Shown piece after piece: positions 44,770 through 53,978 of a DNA stretch of 64,000 bases (the stretch's first letter is position 1; each line of letters begins with the position of its first letter). The translations under genes and the position numbers were made by a program. The notes below the pieces were generated by a model. The model was not told the DNA's origin and did not search any database. It saw nothing but the letters and a program-made list of their open reading frames with translations. The DNA is from Streptomyces pactum (GTDB taxonomy: Bacteria; Actinomycetota; Actinomycetes; Streptomycetales; Streptomycetaceae), in contig NZ_JACYXC010000001.1 of NCBI RefSeq assembly GCF_016031615.1, forward strand, positions 434,001 through 498,000, given 5' to 3'.

Positions 44770-45138
44770 CTATGAGGTCGAAGACCTTTTGTAGTCCCCG
44801 CAGATTGGGGGGTTGATCAAGCTGTAGTCCGTGCAGACCCGGATATAGATGTAGTGATCCTCGGCCACATTCGGGCGGCACGTGATGGAACTGTTCGTAG
44901 GCCCGCACGAGTCCTCGCGGCCGTAGTCGGTGTACCACTCCGCCCAGGACGAAGGGTAGGGAAAGTCGGGATCGTAGTTGTAGTGGGTGACGGTGATGAC
45001 GTCGCCGTAGCTCACGAAAGTGGCGCTTGCCATGCCGCCGTTGGTTGCAGTTGTGTCGGCGGTTGCTGTGCCGACGCCGGCGAACGTGATGGCTGCCGTT
45101 GCTGCGGCAACTACGGCGAAGCTCTTGGTTTGTCGCAC
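44770..45138 (-). CDS. secreted small cysteine-containing protein carried between IS copies
   Basis: A 122-residue protein starting at the GTG at 45138 with GGAGG 6 bases upstream. A clear Sec signal peptide (RQTKSFAVVAAATAAITFAGVGTATA) should be cleaved near residue 27. The mature part is rich in Tyr, Asp and Ser with four Cys, likely two disulfides (SCGP, TCRPN, VCTDY, ICGDY). The G+C content is visibly lower than in neighbouring genes, suggesting a different origin. It is the only gene between the two IS copies. I recognise the type (small secreted Streptomyces proteins) but no function. Confidence 0.8.
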   Translation of the reverse strand: MRQTKSFAVVAAATAAITFAGVGTATADTTATNGGMASATFVSYGDVITVTHYNYDPDFPYPSSWAEWYTDYGREDSCGPTNSSITCRPNVAEDHYIYIRVCTDYSLINPPICGDYKRSSTS

Positions 45139-45372
45139 TCCGGGCCTCCAGTGTCGTCGCGTTGAAAGCGATCAAGCACGGACATGCCGTGCAACATGGA
45201 AGCAGGGCCGAAGAGGGAGTGAAGAGCGGCTTTCCAGCCAAGGTCGGGCGCCCCCCGTCGATCTCACGCGGTCCGGTGGGTGGTGGGATCGGCTCTGGTG
45301 GGGGTTGTGTGTGGCCCTGGGGGTCTGGGGGCGTCCTCATGGAGTGGAGGAAGCTCGGGGCGGCTCAAGGCC

Positions 45373-45969
45373 TGTCTCTTCGGTCAGTGCCGGGTCCGGA
45401 TGAGGATGCCGGCGAGGTGGAGTGCGGCCTGGTAGGCGATGGCAAGCTTGTCGGTTCGTGTGGCCAGGCCGCGCCACTGCTTGAGCCGGTTGATGCACCG
45501 CTCGACGGCGTTCCGCTGCTTGTATGCCTCGCGGTCGAAGCCGGGTGGGCGGCCGCCTCGGCGGCCTCGCCGCAGGCGGTGGCCGATCTGGTCCGACGGC
45601 TGCGGGATGACCGCTCGGATTCCCCGGCGCCGCAGGTGGCTGCGGATGGCGCGGGATGAGTATGCGCGGTCAGCCGGCACGGCGAAGGGTCGGGTTCGCG
45701 GCCTGCCCGGGCCGCTACGGGGGACTCGAATGCGGGACATCACCGTCGCGAAAGCCGGAGCGTCACCGGCTTGGCCTGCGGTGACGGTGAAGGCCAGAGG
45801 CCGTGCGCCGCCGTCCGCAGCCAGGTGGACTTCGGTGCTCAGTCCGCCGCGGGAGCGTCCGAGTGCGTGATCGGCGGGCTCGCCTCAGCGGGCCCGCCGC
45901 CCTTTACGCGCTCCGGCAGCGTGCTGGTGGGCGCGGACAACCGTGGAGTCCGAACCTATCGAAGAGACA
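45373..45969 (-). mobile_element. IS5-family element, copy B, internally deleted (597 bp)
   Basis: Both terminal repeats are kept (TGTCTCTTCG at 45373 and CGAAGAGACA at 45960-45969), but about 300 bp are missing from the 5' part of the transposase. What remains resembles a non-autonomous derivative that copy A or another relative could have mobilised. Confidence 0.75.
45384..45953 (-). pseudogene. transposase remnant of IS copy B
   Basis: Encodes the C-terminal part of the same transposase (SDSTVVRAHQHAAGARK, then in another frame RIRVPRSGPGRPRTRPF to LAGILIRTRH). The N-terminal roughly 100 codons are deleted. It is about 90 % or more similar to copy A by eye, with Arg-for-Pro and Phe-for-Val type changes. 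Not functional. Confidence 0.8.
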
Positions 45970-46759
45970 CGCGCCAGTGGGGCGCGCCGGCGTCCGTCTC
46001 GGTGCCGCAGGGGCCGCCGCCGGTGCTCGCCTCCAGGTGCACCTCCTGCCCGGCCAGGGTGAAGGTGCGGTAGTGGCGGGAGATCCGCCGGGCGGACCGT
46101 GGTGCGTAGTGGCAGATGAAGGAGCGGCGGAACCGGTCGGCGGTGGTGTTCGGCTCCGAGCCGTGCACCAGGCTGCCGTTGAAGAACAGGACGTCGCCGG
46201 GTTCGAGGTCCACCGCCACCCGGCGCAGCCCGGCCGGCGGCGGTACGTACTCCCGGGTGAAGTACGTACCCGGGTCCGCCTCCTCGGGACAGAACAGGTC
46301 CATCCGGTGGGTGCCGGGCACCACCTCCAGGCCGCCGTTCGCGCGGTCCGCCCGGTCCACCGCGACCCAGGCGGCCACGCAGGTCCCCGGCTCCACCCGG
46401 AGGTAGAAGTTGTCCTGGTGGAGGGCCTGGCCGCGGGCGCCCGGCGGCTTGAAGTAGAACATGCTCTGCGCCGCCACCGGTTCCTCCCCGAGCAGCTCCG
46501 AGACGGCGGCGCCCAGCCGGGGGTCGAGCAGCCGGCGGCGCGCCAGGGGGCAGAACAGGTGCGGGTTCATCACCCGCGGGTACGTGCGGAGCGGGTCCGG
46601 GGGTCCGTCCGGGTGCTGCGGGCGGGGTTCGAAGTGGCCCGGGACCGGGCCCCGGGCGGCGAGCGCCATGAACGCCCCGCGCAGCTCGCGGATCTCCTCG
46701 CCGGTCAGCAGCCGGGGCGCGACGGTGTGGCCGGACCGGTGGAACTGCCGTGTGTCCAT
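45956..46759 (-). CDS. phytanoyl-CoA dioxygenase-family protein, 3' end altered by IS
   Basis: A 267-residue Fe(II)/2-oxoglutarate-dependent dioxygenase of the PhyH type. Metal ligands: His-x-Asp in LHQDNFYL and the distal His in SLVHGSEPNTT. The 2-oxoglutarate Arg should be in FRRSFICHYA. VMNPHLFCPLARRRLL and GGLEVVPGTHRM are typical blocks. The last codons (VSLR and the stop) are contributed by the terminal repeat of IS copy B, so the original C-terminus is lost or changed, though the catalytic domain looks complete. Start at the ATG at 46759. It diverges from an AraC regulator with only 34 bp between, which probably controls it. Substrate unknown. Confidence 0.87.
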   Translation of the reverse strand: MDTRQFHRSGHTVAPRLLTGEEIRELRGAFMALAARGPVPGHFEPRPQHPDGPPDPLRTYPRVMNPHLFCPLARRRLLDPRLGAAVSELLGEEPVAAQSMFYFKPPGARGQALHQDNFYLRVEPGTCVAAWVAVDRADRANGGLEVVPGTHRMDLFCPEEADPGTYFTREYVPPPAGLRRVAVDLEPGDVLFFNGSLVHGSEPNTTADRFRRSFICHYAPRSARRISRHYRTFTLAGQEVHLEASTGGGPCGTETDAGAPHWRVSLR

Positions 46760-46793
46760 GCCTCGACGGTAGGAAGGGCCACCGTGCCAGGCT

Positions 46794-47684
46794 ATGACCA
46801 TGGCGCCCGAGAAGCTGCCCGTGACTGCTGCGCCGCCCGCCCCGGCACTGGTCGTCGGCCGCTACACACGGCGGGCCGGCTATCTGGTACGCCGCCCGGC
46901 GGGGGCGCCGAGCTGGCTGCTGCTGTGGACCGACGGGGGCGCCGGACGGGTCCGGCAGGGCGGCGCCGACCTCACGGTGCGGGCCGGCGACCTGGCGGTG
47001 CTGGGTGCGGGGACGGGCCAGGAGTACCGGGTCGCGCCGGGCGCGGACCGCTGGTGCTTCTGGTGGGTGCACTTCCAGCCGCGTCCCGCGTGGGAGTCCT
47101 GGCTGCGCCCGTACCGCCGGGGCACCGGCTGTTACCTGGTGCCGGCGGTTCCGGCAGAGGTGCGGCCGCATCTGGGCGGGGCGCTGCGCCGGCTGCACGC
47201 GGACGCCCGCTGGTCCGGGGACGGGGCGCCGCCACCGGCGGTGGCCGCGAACCGGCGGACCGCGCCGGCGGTGGCCGCGGCGCTGCCCGGCGCCCATGAA
47301 CTGGCCCTCGGCGGCGTGGAGCGGGTCCTGCTGCTGGCCGCCCGGGAGGCGGCCGGGGGCGGTGGCGCGGACCCGCGGGTGCGCCGGGCGGAGGCGCTGA
47401 TCGCCGCCGACCCCGCGGCCCCGCACTCGGTGGCCTCGCTGGCCGCCGCCGTGTCGCTGTCGCCTTCCCGCTTCGCCCATCTGTTCGCGCGGCAGACCGG
47501 GGTGACGCCGATGCGGGCGCTGCGGGAGGCCCGGCTGCGGCATGCGGCCCGGCTGCTGAGGACCACCGGACTGGACGTGGCCCGGACCGCCGCGGCCTCC
47601 GGGTTCGCCAGCCCGTTCCACTTCAGCCGGGTCTTCCGGGCCCGGTACGGGGTCTCGCCGGCACGGTTCCGGGACGGTGGCTGA
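46794..47684 (+). CDS. AraC-family transcriptional regulator
   Basis: A 296-residue protein with an N-terminal cupin sensor domain (about 30-110: RRAGYLVRRPAGAPSWLLLWT, then WCFWWVHFQP) and a C-terminal pair of AraC helix-turn-helix motifs (SVASLAAAVSLSPSRFAHLFA and DVARTAAASGFASPFHFSRVF). This arrangement is usual in sugar-responsive regulators. It diverges from the phytanoyl-CoA dioxygenase gene and precedes a GH4 glycosidase, so either may be a target. Start at the ATG at 46794, or the ATG at 46800, which has AGG at better spacing. Confidence 0.92.
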   Translation: MTMAPEKLPVTAAPPAPALVVGRYTRRAGYLVRRPAGAPSWLLLWTDGGAGRVRQGGADLTVRAGDLAVLGAGTGQEYRVAPGADRWCFWWVHFQPRPAWESWLRPYRRGTGCYLVPAVPAEVRPHLGGALRRLHADARWSGDGAPPPAVAANRRTAPAVAAALPGAHELALGGVERVLLLAAREAAGGGGADPRVRRAEALIAADPAAPHSVASLAAAVSLSPSRFAHLFARQTGVTPMRALREARLRHAARLLRTTGLDVARTAAASGFASPFHFSRVFRARYGVSPARFRDGG

Positions 47685-48120
47685 CCCGCCGGCGCGCGGA
47701 CCCGGACCCCGTGCACGGCCCGCGCGCGCCCCGTACACGGCCCGCGCGCAACCCGCGCGTGACCGCACACGGGCGCCGGTCCGGGTCCGCCCACGGTCAT
47801 GGGCGCGGGACCGGGCGCGGACGCGGGCACCGGAGCAGGCGCAGCCGCGGCCGGGCCCGGTCCCGGCCGCCGCCGGGCGATCTCCGGTGCCCTCGTGCCG
47901 CCCTCGTGGGGCCCGCGACGCCCGGTCGTGCCGGCCGACCGGCCGGCACCGGGAACAGCCGCCACCCGCCGGCGGACCGCCCGGGCACACCGCACCCTCG
48001 CACGGCGGCGCGCAGTAGGTTGCTGCCGTGCCGTGCGCGGCGGCCCGGAACGGCCGGGCCGGACCGCCGCGGCAGCGTACGACGCGCCCCGACGGGGCTC
48101 GATGTGGAGGTGGTGACGGG
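47685..48120. other. noncoding stretch, 0.4 kb
   Basis: Begins with a short direct repeat of CGTGCACGGCCCGCGCGC-like units (47711-47750), which may fold into GC hairpins after the regulator gene. The right end carries the ribosome binding site GGAGGTGGTGACGG of the GH4 gene. No other feature seen. Confidence 0.5.
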
Positions 48121-49455
48121 ATGAGGCTCACCGTGCTGGGCGGCGGGGGCTTCCGCACGCCGCTGGTCTACCGGGCGTTGCTGGAGGACCGCGGGGAGGG
48201 CCGGTGCACCGAGGTGGTGCTGTACGACACCGACCGGCGGCGTCTGGACGCCATCGGCGCGGTGCTCGCCCGTCAGGCGGCGGGCCGGTCCGGCGCGCCG
48301 GCGGTGCGCGCCACCACCGACCTGGACGAGGCCGTGCGGGGTGCGGACTTCGTCTTCTCGGCGATCCGGGTCGGGGGGTCGGCCGGCCGTGTCCGGGACG
48401 AGCGGCTGCCGCTCGCCGAGGGCCTGCTGGGGCAGGAGACGGTCGGTGCGGGCGGCGTGCTGTACGGGCTGCGGACGCTGCCGGTGGCCATGCGGATCGC
48501 CGAGCGGATCGCGGTCGTGGCGCCGGACGCCTGGGTGATCAACTTCACCAACCCGGCGGGCATGGTCACCGAGGCGATGCGGCGGGTGCTGGGCCCGAGG
48601 GTGATCGGCATCTGCGACTCCCCGGTCGGTCTGTGCCGCCGGGCCGCCCGGGCGCTGGGGGTGGACCCGGACCGGGCGGGCTACGACTACGTCGGCCTCA
48701 ACCACCTCGGCTGGCTGCGGAGACTGACCGTGGACGGGCGGGATCTGCTGCCCGGCCTGCTCGCCGACCCCGGCGCGCTCGCCTCCTTCGAGGAGGGGCG
48801 GCTGTTCGGCCCCGAGTGGCTGCGGGTGCTGGGTGCCCTGCCCAACGAGTACCTGCACCACTACTACTTCCACCGGGAGGCGGTGGCGGCGGTACGCGGG
48901 GCCGCCGTGACCCGGGGGGAGTTCCTCCACGAGCAGCAGGCGGCCTTCTACGCCGAGGCCACCGCCCGCCCGGAGGCGGCGCTGGAGGTCTGGGAGCGGA
49001 CCCGGCGGGAGCGCGAGGAGACGTACCTGGCGGAGAACCGGGCGGCCACCGGGGGCTGGCAGCGGGACCCCTGCGACCTGGACGGCGGCGGGTACGACCG
49101 GGTGGCGCTCGCCCTGATGCGGGCGCTGGGCCGGGACGAGCCCGCCACCCTCATCCTCAACGTGGCCAACCGCTCGGCGGTCCCGGGGCTGGACGACGAG
49201 GCGGTGGTGGAGGTGCCGTGCCTGGTGGACGCCGGCGGGGCGCGCCCGCTGGCCACCGGGCCCGTCGCCCCGGACCAGCTCGGTCTGATGCTCTCGGTCA
49301 AGGCGGTGGAGCGGGCGGCGATCGAGGCGGCGGACACCGGTGACCGGGACGCGGCGCTGCGTGCGCTGGCGCTCCATCCGCTGGTGGATTCGGTGGACGC
49401 GGCGGAGCGGGTGCTGCGCGCGGCCGGTTACGGCGCTCCACACCCTTGCGGGTGA
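48121..49455 (+). CDS. 6-phospho-beta-glucosidase, GH4 family
   Basis: A 444-residue NAD-dependent GH4 enzyme. Rossmann start MRLTVLGGGGFRTPLVYRAL, then YDTDRRRL, RVGGSAGRVRDE, INFTNPAGMVTEA, the metal-binding GICDSPVGLCRRA (Cys) and GLNHLGWLR (Asn-His), and a later conserved Tyr/Arg region. The family hydrolyses phosphorylated beta-glucosides by an oxidation-elimination mechanism needing NAD and Mn. The substrate in this host may be unphosphorylated, since no PTS gene is nearby. The ATG at 48121 has GGAGG upstream. A perfect hairpin follows. Confidence 0.93.
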   Translation: MRLTVLGGGGFRTPLVYRALLEDRGEGRCTEVVLYDTDRRRLDAIGAVLARQAAGRSGAPAVRATTDLDEAVRGADFVFSAIRVGGSAGRVRDERLPLAEGLLGQETVGAGGVLYGLRTLPVAMRIAERIAVVAPDAWVINFTNPAGMVTEAMRRVLGPRVIGICDSPVGLCRRAARALGVDPDRAGYDYVGLNHLGWLRRLTVDGRDLLPGLLADPGALASFEEGRLFGPEWLRVLGALPNEYLHHYYFHREAVAAVRGAAVTRGEFLHEQQAAFYAEATARPEAALEVWERTRREREETYLAENRAATGGWQRDPCDLDGGGYDRVALALMRALGRDEPATLILNVANRSAVPGLDDEAVVEVPCLVDAGGARPLATGPVAPDQLGLMLSVKAVERAAIEAADTGDRDAALRALALHPLVDSVDAAERVLRAAGYGAPHPCG

Positions 49456-49477
49456 TGCGCGTCACACGGTACGAATA

Positions 49478-49506
49478 CCGGAAGCTGAGCCGTGCTCAGC
49501 TTCCGG
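49478..49506 (+). terminator. perfect hairpin after the GH4 gene
   Basis: CCGGAAGCTGAGC, a CGT loop and the exact complement: 13-bp arms, 22 bases after the stop. No U-run, but among the strongest stems in the window. It lies 93 bp before the ceramidase start, so it could also act as a leader structure for that gene. Confidence 0.75.
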
Positions 49507-49598
49507 GTGCGGTACCACCGTGGGATCCGGCTTCACCGGTCCTCACCGGCGGTACACCGTGCCCGCGCTCCCCGGCCCCCCACCCGCAGGAGACGCAC

Positions 49599-51683
49599 AT
49601 GACCACGGAACCCCCGCCCCGCAGCAGGCGCGCCGTGCTGCGGGCCACCGCGCTCGCCGGTCTCGGCGCCGCCGGGGCGCAGTTGGCCGGGCCGGCCCCG
49701 GCCGCCGCCGCACCGGCCGCGGAACGGGCCCCGCGGAGCGCGGACGCCGACGGCGGTTACCTCGTCGGCCGGGGACTGGCGGACGTCACCGGCGAGGTGG
49801 CCGAGGTCGGCATGATGGGCTACGGCCGGTTCGACCAGCAGGCCGCGGGGCTGCACACCCGGCTGCGCGCCCGGGCGTTCGCCGTGGTGGACCGGGCCGG
49901 TGGCGGGCGGGTGGTGATCGTGGTCGCCGACGCGCCGATGATCTTCTCCAGCGTCCACCAGGCCGTGCTGCGGCGGCTCGCCGACCGGTACGGCGACCTG
50001 TACACCGAGCGGAACGTGCTGATCACCGCCACCCACACGCACGCCGGACCGGGCGGCCACGCGCACCACTTCCTCTACAACACCACCACCTTCGGGTTCC
50101 ACCGCGCGACCTTCGAGGCGCTCGCCGACGGGATCACCGAGGCGGTCGTGCGCGCCCACGAGGACCTGGCCCCGTCCGAACTGGTGCTGACCCGCGCCGA
50201 GCTGACGGACGCGAGCGTCAACCGTTCGCGGGCCGCCTTCGACCGCAACCCCGAGGACGTCAAGCGGTACTTCCCCGGCGCCATCGACCCGCTGAGCACG
50301 GTGCTGCGCGTGGAGCGCGGGGGCCGGGTGGTCGGCGCCGTCAACTGGTTCGCCACCCACGGCACCAGCATGTCCGGCGACAACCGCCTGATCAGCGCGG
50401 ACAACAAGGGCTACGCGGCGTACCACTGGGAGCGGGAGGTGGCGGGGGTGGACTACCTCGCCGACGGCGCCCCGGCGTTCGTGGCCGCCTTCGCCCAGAC
50501 CAACGCCGGTGACATGTCACCCAACCTGGACCTGGTGCCGCCGTCCACCCCCGAGGACTTCGACCGCACCCGGGAGTGCGGGCTCAAGCAGTACCGGGCC
50601 GCCGCCGAGCAGCTGCGGCAGCCGGGCACCCGGCTGACCGGCGGGGTGGACGCGCGGCTGGTCCACATCGACCTGTCCGGCGTCACGGTCGGCCCGGAGT
50701 TCACCGGCGACGGCCGCGTCCACACCACCTCCACCCCGTGCATCGGGGCCGCCATGGCGGCCGGCAGCATGGAGGACGGGCCCGCCTTCCCCGGCTTCCA
50801 GGAGGGCGAGAACCCGTTCTGGGACCTGATCTCGGACTCCCTGGTCTACACCGTCTCGCCCGGGCTGAAGGCGGCCCAGGCGCCCAAGGACGTCTTCGTG
50901 CCCATCGGCGAGCTGAACCGGGTGTACCCCTGGGTGCAGGAACGCTTCCCCGTCCAGCTGGTCCGCGTCGGCCGGCTCCACCTCATCGGCATCCCGGGCG
51001 AGGTCACCATCGCCGCCGGGCTGCGGCTGCGCCGTACCGTCGCCCGGATCGCCGGGGTGGCGCTGGACGACGTCCTGGTCGCCGGGTACGCCAACGCCTA
51101 CTTCCACTACGTCACCACCCCCGAGGAGTACGACGCCCAGCACTACGAGGGCGGCAGCACCCTCTTCGGCCGCTGGCAGCTGCCGGCGCTCCAGCAGACC
51201 GTCGCCGCGCTCGCCACCTCGCTGCGGGACGGCACCCCGCTGCCGGCCGGGGCGCCCGCGCCGGACCTGTCGGGCCGGCAGCTCACCCTGCAGCCGGGCG
51301 TGGTGCTGGACGCGCCGCCGCCGCTGCGGTCCTTCGGGGACGTCCTGGCGCAGCCGCGCGAGACCTACCGGGCCGGGGAGCGGGCCGAGGCGGTCTTCGC
51401 GGGCGCCCACCCGGGCAACGACCTGCACCGCGGCGGCAGTTACCTGGAGGTCCAGTGCCAGGACGGCGACGGCTGGCGCACCGTGGCCGACGACGGTGAC
51501 TGGTCCACCCGCTTCCACTGGCGGCGGGACGGGATCGCCGCCTCCCGGGTCACGGTGACATGGGACATCCCGGCCGGGGTGCCGGCGGGCCACTACCGCA
51601 TCCGCTACCACGGCGACGCCAAGGGCGTGACCGGCCGGATCACCCCGTTCACCGGGACCACCCGCGCCTTCGCCGTCCGCTGA
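49599..51683 (+). CDS. neutral/alkaline ceramidase, Tat-exported
   Basis: A 694-residue enzyme. A twin-arginine signal (PRSRRAVLRATALAGLGAAG) is cleaved around residue 40, so it should be secreted folded. Zinc-binding motifs: ATHTHAGPGGH near residue 145-155 and NWFATHGTSMS near 250. The nucleophile Ser307 lies in NAGDMSPN, exactly the neutral-ceramidase motif. The C-terminal 150 residues form the immunoglobulin-like domain of the family. Hydrolyses ceramide to sphingosine and fatty acid, probably from eukaryotic or environmental lipids. The ATG has AGGAGA 8 bases upstream. Confidence 0.95.
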   Translation: MTTEPPPRSRRAVLRATALAGLGAAGAQLAGPAPAAAAPAAERAPRSADADGGYLVGRGLADVTGEVAEVGMMGYGRFDQQAAGLHTRLRARAFAVVDRAGGGRVVIVVADAPMIFSSVHQAVLRRLADRYGDLYTERNVLITATHTHAGPGGHAHHFLYNTTTFGFHRATFEALADGITEAVVRAHEDLAPSELVLTRAELTDASVNRSRAAFDRNPEDVKRYFPGAIDPLSTVLRVERGGRVVGAVNWFATHGTSMSGDNRLISADNKGYAAYHWEREVAGVDYLADGAPAFVAAFAQTNAGDMSPNLDLVPPSTPEDFDRTRECGLKQYRAAAEQLRQPGTRLTGGVDARLVHIDLSGVTVGPEFTGDGRVHTTSTPCIGAAMAAGSMEDGPAFPGFQEGENPFWDLISDSLVYTVSPGLKAAQAPKDVFVPIGELNRVYPWVQERFPVQLVRVGRLHLIGIPGEVTIAAGLRLRRTVARIAGVALDDVLVAGYANAYFHYVTTPEEYDAQHYEGGSTLFGRWQLPALQQTVAALATSLRDGTPLPAGAPAPDLSGRQLTLQPGVVLDAPPPLRSFGDVLAQPRETYRAGERAEAVFAGAHPGNDLHRGGSYLEVQCQDGDGWRTVADDGDWSTRFHWRRDGIAASRVTVTWDIPAGVPAGHYRIRYHGDAKGVTGRITPFTGTTRAFAVR

Positions 51684-51940
51684 GCGCCCGCCGCGCCCGG
51701 CCGCCGCCCCGGGCCCGTACCGCGGCCCGGTACCCACCCGTCCCCGCACCCCCGGCCCGGGCACCCGTCCGCGCCCGGCCGCGCGGGCCCGGCCCGCCGG
51801 GCGGTTCCGGCCGTCGGCCCCGCCTCGCCCCCGGGCGACGGGCCGGGGGCGAGGCCGCCCGGGTCGCCACCGCGCTCCCCGGTGTGCCGCGCCGTCCCCC
51901 GCGCCACCGGGTCCGCCGTGGGCCCCGGCCCGGGCCGCGG

Positions 51941-53827
51941 TCAGGCGGGGGCGTCGCCGCGCAGCACCGGTCCGAGGGCCCGCAGCACCTCCGGGTCCTC
52001 GATGGTGGACGGCGCGGGTTCGTCGCGGCCCTCGGCGATGGCGCGCATCGTCTTGCGCAGGATCTTCCCCGACCGGGTCTTGGGCAGCGCGTCCACCACC
52101 GACACCTGCCGGAACGCGGCGACCGGCCCGATCTCCCGGCGCACCGCCTCGATCAGCTCGGCGCGGAGCGTGGCCTCGTCGACATCGGCGCCCGCCTTGA
52201 GCACCACCAGGCCGCGCGGCAGCTGGCCCTTGAGGGTGTCCCGTACGCCGATGACGGCGCATTCGGCGACGGCCGGGTGGGCGGCGAGGACGGCCTCCAT
52301 CACCCCGGTGGACAGCCGGTGCCCGGCCACGTTGATCACGTCGTCGGTGCGGCCCATCACGAACAGGTAGCCGTCCTCGTCGAGGTGACCGGAGTCCCCG
52401 GTCAGGTAGTACCCCTCGTAGCGGGAGAGGTACGCCTCGCGGTAGCGGTCGTCGTCCTGCCAGAGGGTGGGCAGCGTGCCGGGCGGCAGCGGCAGTCCGA
52501 TGGCGATGGCGCCCTCGGTGCCGGGCGGGACCGGCTTGCCGTCCGGGTCCAGGACGCGCACGTCGTAACCGGGCACCGGGACGGTCGCGGAGCCCGGCTT
52601 GGCCGGCAGCGGTTCCAGGCCGCGCGGGTTGGCCGCGATCGGCCAGCCGGTCTCGGTCTGCCACCAGTGGTCCACCACCGGGACGCCGAGCCGGTCGTGA
52701 GCCCAGTGGTAGGTCTCGGGGTCCAGCCGCTCGCCGGCCAGGAAGAGGGTGCGGAACGACGACAGGTCGTGGCCGGCGGTCAGTTCGGCGCGCGGGTCCA
52801 GCCGCTTGATGGCGCGCAGCGCGGTCGGCGCGGTGAACAGCGCCTTGACCCGGTGCTCGGCGATGACCCGCCAGAAGGCGCCGGCGTCCGGGGTGCCGAC
52901 CGGTTTCCCCTCGTAGAGGACGGTGGTGGCGCCGACCAGGAGCGGGCCGTAGACGATGTAGGAGTGGCCGACGACCCAGCCGACGTCGGAGGCGGTCCAC
53001 CACACGTCGCCGGGCCCGATGTCGTAGACGGCGCCCATCGACCAGGCCAGTGCGACGGCGTGGCCGCCGGTGTCCCGGACCACGCCCTTGGGCCGGCCGG
53101 TGGTGCCGGAGGTGTAGAGGATGTACAGCGGGTCGGTGGCGGCGACCGGTACCGGCCCGGCCGGTTCGGCGCCGGCCAGCAGCTGGTGCCAGTCCCGGTC
53201 GCGGGGGCCCAGCTCCGCGCGGGCGGTCTCGCGCTGCAGCACCACGACGGTCTCCGGCCGGTGGGTGGTGGTCTCCAGGGCGGCGTCGACGATCGGCTTG
53301 TACTCCACCACCCGGGAGGGTTCGACGCCGCAGGAGGCGGCGATCACCACGCGGGGGCGGGCGTCGTCGATGCGGGCGGCCAGTTCCCTGGGGGCGAAGC
53401 CGCCGAACACCACCGAGTGCACCGCCCCGATCCGGGCGCAGGCCAGCATGGCGACCACCGCCTCGGGGACCATCGGCATGTAGATCACCACCCGGTCGCC
53501 CCTGCCGACCCCCAGACCGCGCAGCGCGCCGGCGCAGCGGGCCACCTCGTCGCGCAACTCCCGGAAGCTGTACCGGCGTCCGTCGCCGGTGACCGGGGAG
53601 TCCCAGATCAGCGCGGTCCGCTCGCCGTGGCCCGCGGCGATGTGCCGGTCCAGCGCGTTGTACGAGGTGTTCAGCTCACCGTCGGGGAACCAGCGGTACA
53701 GCGGTGCCCGGGCGGCGTCCAGGGCGCGGGTCGGCTTCCGGGTCCAGTCGATGGCCTCGGCCGCCTCCAGCCAGAACCCCTCGGGGTCGGTCAGGCTGCG
53801 CCGGTAGGTGTCGGCATACGCTCCCAT
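51941..53827 (-). CDS. prpE: propionyl-CoA synthetase (ACSS3/PrpE-type acyl-CoA ligase)
   Basis: A 628-residue AMP-forming acyl-CoA synthetase. N-terminal DUF3448-like cap (MGAYADTYRRSLTDPEGFWLEAA), P-loop-like YTSGTTGRPKG, the WWTASDVGWVVGHSYIVYGPLL region, adenylate block WWQTETGWPI, and catalytic Lys588 in KTRSGKILRK. The pattern follows the PrpE/ACSS3 group rather than Acs, so propionate is the expected substrate, feeding propionyl-CoA into the methylmalonyl-CoA pathway; this is a family-level prediction. Lys588 is the residue regulated by acetylation in relatives. Confidence 0.88.
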   Translation of the reverse strand: MGAYADTYRRSLTDPEGFWLEAAEAIDWTRKPTRALDAARAPLYRWFPDGELNTSYNALDRHIAAGHGERTALIWDSPVTGDGRRYSFRELRDEVARCAGALRGLGVGRGDRVVIYMPMVPEAVVAMLACARIGAVHSVVFGGFAPRELAARIDDARPRVVIAASCGVEPSRVVEYKPIVDAALETTTHRPETVVVLQRETARAELGPRDRDWHQLLAGAEPAGPVPVAATDPLYILYTSGTTGRPKGVVRDTGGHAVALAWSMGAVYDIGPGDVWWTASDVGWVVGHSYIVYGPLLVGATTVLYEGKPVGTPDAGAFWRVIAEHRVKALFTAPTALRAIKRLDPRAELTAGHDLSSFRTLFLAGERLDPETYHWAHDRLGVPVVDHWWQTETGWPIAANPRGLEPLPAKPGSATVPVPGYDVRVLDPDGKPVPPGTEGAIAIGLPLPPGTLPTLWQDDDRYREAYLSRYEGYYLTGDSGHLDEDGYLFVMGRTDDVINVAGHRLSTGVMEAVLAAHPAVAECAVIGVRDTLKGQLPRGLVVLKAGADVDEATLRAELIEAVRREIGPVAAFRQVSVVDALPKTRSGKILRKTMRAIAEGRDEPAPSTIEDPEVLRALGPVLRGDAPA

Positions 53828-53978
53828 GTCGGGCCTTTCGTGATCGGGGTGGCGGGCGCCGCGGCCGTCCCGCCGCGTCGCTCATGCCCGCTCCACTCCC
53901 CCGCCGGCCCGTCCGGCACACCCGGCGCCGGGGCGCCCGTGGCACGCGAGGCGGCCACCGGCGCCCGGCCGGGGTGTA

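Larger units (their letters stand above)
43828..45969. mobile_element. composite-transposon-like structure of two IS5-type copies
   Basis: Two directly repeated copies of the same IS (43828-44731 and 45373-45969) flank a single lower-GC gene for a secreted protein. The outer ends carry TGTC..../....GACA termini. At both left ends the IS terminus is followed by the same 8 bases (CGCGCCAG). Neither copy can make an intact transposase as written, so the structure is probably fixed. Its right edge touches the dioxygenase gene. Confidence 0.65.
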
